In this document: piece after piece, positions 39,276 to 40,135 of the stretch
Position numbering within the stretch: the first letter of the stretch is position 1
Layout of the letters: the number at the start of each line of letters is the position of its first letter
Origin: Nemertoderma westbladi
Taxonomy: Eukaryota > Xenacoelomorpha > Nemertodermatida > Nemertodermatidae
Assembly (NCBI GenBank): GCA_032718475.1
Contig: JAUCBJ010008264.1
Coordinates: forward strand, 64,001 to 104,135
Direction of reading: 5' to 3'
Length of the DNA: 40,135 nt
Position numbers and translations under genes: made by a program
Notes under the pieces: model-generated
Told to the model about the DNA's origin: nothing
The model's database searches: none
What the model saw: only the letters and a program-made list of their open reading frames with translations

Positions 39276-39309
39276 GGGGGGGGGGGGGGAGGGGGGTGGG
39301 GGGGGGGGC
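39276..39309 (+). repeat. Interrupted G-rich tract in the second gag-like copy
   Basis: G14, then A, G6, T, and a further G12 run, followed by C and TAATAATAATAATA. It occupies the same place as the G16 tract of the first copy, between the CNRT/CDRT end and the Asn-rich part. Confidence 0.9.
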
Positions 39310-39411
39310 TAATAATAATAATATGTTAGAGGGGCGCTAATATTAATAGTACCGTAATAGACAACCCTCATCAAACTTTTGTTGCAGAAAATAATATTTG
39401 CCCGGTAGTAA

Positions 39412-39530
39412 TAATTCTGATTTAAATGTGCAAAATAATCCAAATAATAATAATTCTAATTTAAATTTACAAAATAATCCAAATAATAATAATTCTAATT
39501 TAAATGTACAAAATAATTCAAAATAATAAC
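39412..39530 (+). repeat. 45-bp Asn-rich tandem repeat
   Basis: AATTCTAATTTAAATGTACA + AAATAATCCAAATAATAAT repeats about three times and reads NNNNSNLNVQNNP in one frame. Its counterpart in the first copy is less regular. Confidence 0.75.
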
Positions 39531-39682
39531 CCTGATTCCGAACAAAATAATTTAAATAATTTGAATAATTTAGATAACAATATCGCGTTAGATAATAATC
39601 CTGAGGAAATTAATCAAATAATATTATTAATAACAGTGCAATTAATACGAACATGGGGGAGACAGGTGGTCTGACCAGCGAG

Positions 39683-39910
39683 AGCCTGCAAGGCCACGTA
39701 GTTAGGCAGGGAGTAGCGGGGATGAGTCAACCCAACGGGAGCCTGCAAGGCCACGTAGTTAGGCAAGGAGTAAGCGGGGTGAGTCAACCCAATGGGAGCC
39801 TGCAAGGCCACGTAGTTACGCAGGGAGTAGTGGGGGTGAGTCAACCCGACGGGAGCCTGCAAGGCCACGCAGTCGCACAGGGAGAGGCGAGGGTGAGTAG
39901 ACCCAGCCGG
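39683..39910 (+). repeat. 57-bp tandem repeat, four copies (GHVV repeats)
   Basis: Units start at 39683, 39740, 39797 and 39854. Each begins AGCCTGCAAGGCCACGTAGT and ends near GAGTCAACCCAACGGG. They encode SLQGHVVRQGV-type repeats of 19 residues, compared with 14 residues in the first copy. Confidence 0.88.
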
Positions 39911-40135
39911 AGTAGAGATAGTGCGTCGACTAGAGAGGGGCGTAGAAGCGAAGTAGGAGGTAGTGAAGTAAGAGGTGGCGAATGGGGGGGGGGGCACGGG
40001 CACCCCACCATGAAAGATTAGTGGTGAGAGGGGGGGGGGATGTCCCACAAGCGTCGGCGGACAAGCGGGGCGAGCTAGGTGAACCGCGGCACCCAATGAC
40101 GGAGAATAATAGGGGGGTTGCGAGTATCACCAGGA

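Larger units (their letters stand above)
37836..40021 (+). pseudogene. Second copy of the gag-like gene, decayed
   Basis: Starts with ATG 37836 (MAEQGTPQ) and shifts frame early. It then follows the first copy in order: RRYRPAMPDSP, one copy of the VASQPQAEGDRRPT ... VRRRMRRGGEVG unit (two in the first copy), RRAYNATKKLLK, LGESNKHFRYLVRFGQ (in-frame TGA at 38289), ELFELWRSG, YVGPYLV, a frameshift near 38400, DARGIKLVGW, the KERKEREA-type coiled coil (38740-39030, more breaks), NTPVTGTGRQTQDWCNRT, an interrupted G-rich tract (39276-39309), Asn-rich repeats and GHVV repeats. At least two stops and several frameshifts make a full protein unlikely. It continues toward the right edge. Orientation is opposite to the first copy. 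Confidence 0.82.

Overview
The window looks like nuclear DNA from an invertebrate animal. The evidence is negative and positive: there are no operons or closely packed genes, intergenic DNA is long and AT-rich, and retroelements of two LTR superfamilies sit beside foldback elements, a piggyBac-type element and many tandem repeats. Palindromic words (TAGGCCTA, ACCGGT) recur throughout. The taxon cannot be fixed from sequence alone; a marine invertebrate is plausible. Most of the recognisable coding capacity belongs to mobile elements.

Layout. 1-3057 (minus): a Ty3/gypsy-type retrotransposon whose Gag-protease frame and RT-RNase H frame are in the same phase, separated by one TAA; it runs off the left edge. 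3.1-9.3 kb: repeat-rich non-coding DNA with a foldback element (5280-6270) and GCGAGC-type repeats. 9.3-12.7 kb: decayed coding pieces (an RNase D-like 3'-5' exonuclease segment and a possible LLDTG protease segment) on either side of an array of structured RNA-like repeats (10.93-11.5 kb) and a G24 tract. 13486-14968: a piggyBac-like non-autonomous element (TTAA ends, CCCTATTA terminal inverted repeats) filled with ~150-bp tandem units. 15670-16320 (plus): an intact reading frame for a small cysteine-rich, probably GPI-anchored surface protein, the best host-gene candidate. 17214-22949 (minus): a 1911-codon BEL/Pao-type Gag-Pol, uninterrupted but cut in the integrase by an inverted duplication. 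24082-26432 (minus) and 37836-40021 (plus): two copies, one largely open and one decayed, of an unrecognised gag-like gene. It has an acidic/basic N-terminus, a long charged coiled coil, a poly-G tract, an Asn-rich region and GHVV repeats. 27.4-28.2 kb: an 800-bp foldback. 29.1-29.5 kb: a 62-bp x4 tandem array rich in AACGTT palindromes. 30.2 kb: a fossil RNase H. 30680-32311 (minus): an intact 543-aa coiled-coil protein with 25-aa YRSDGL repeats, unrecognised. 32.4-36.5 kb: nested inverted repeats and a repeat family that carries long G tracts.

There is no sign of a shared pathway among the genes. The coherent theme is repeat biology: independent retroelements, non-autonomous hairpin elements, and an unusual number of long G homopolymers, two of them inside coding sequence at the same position of two paralogous copies.
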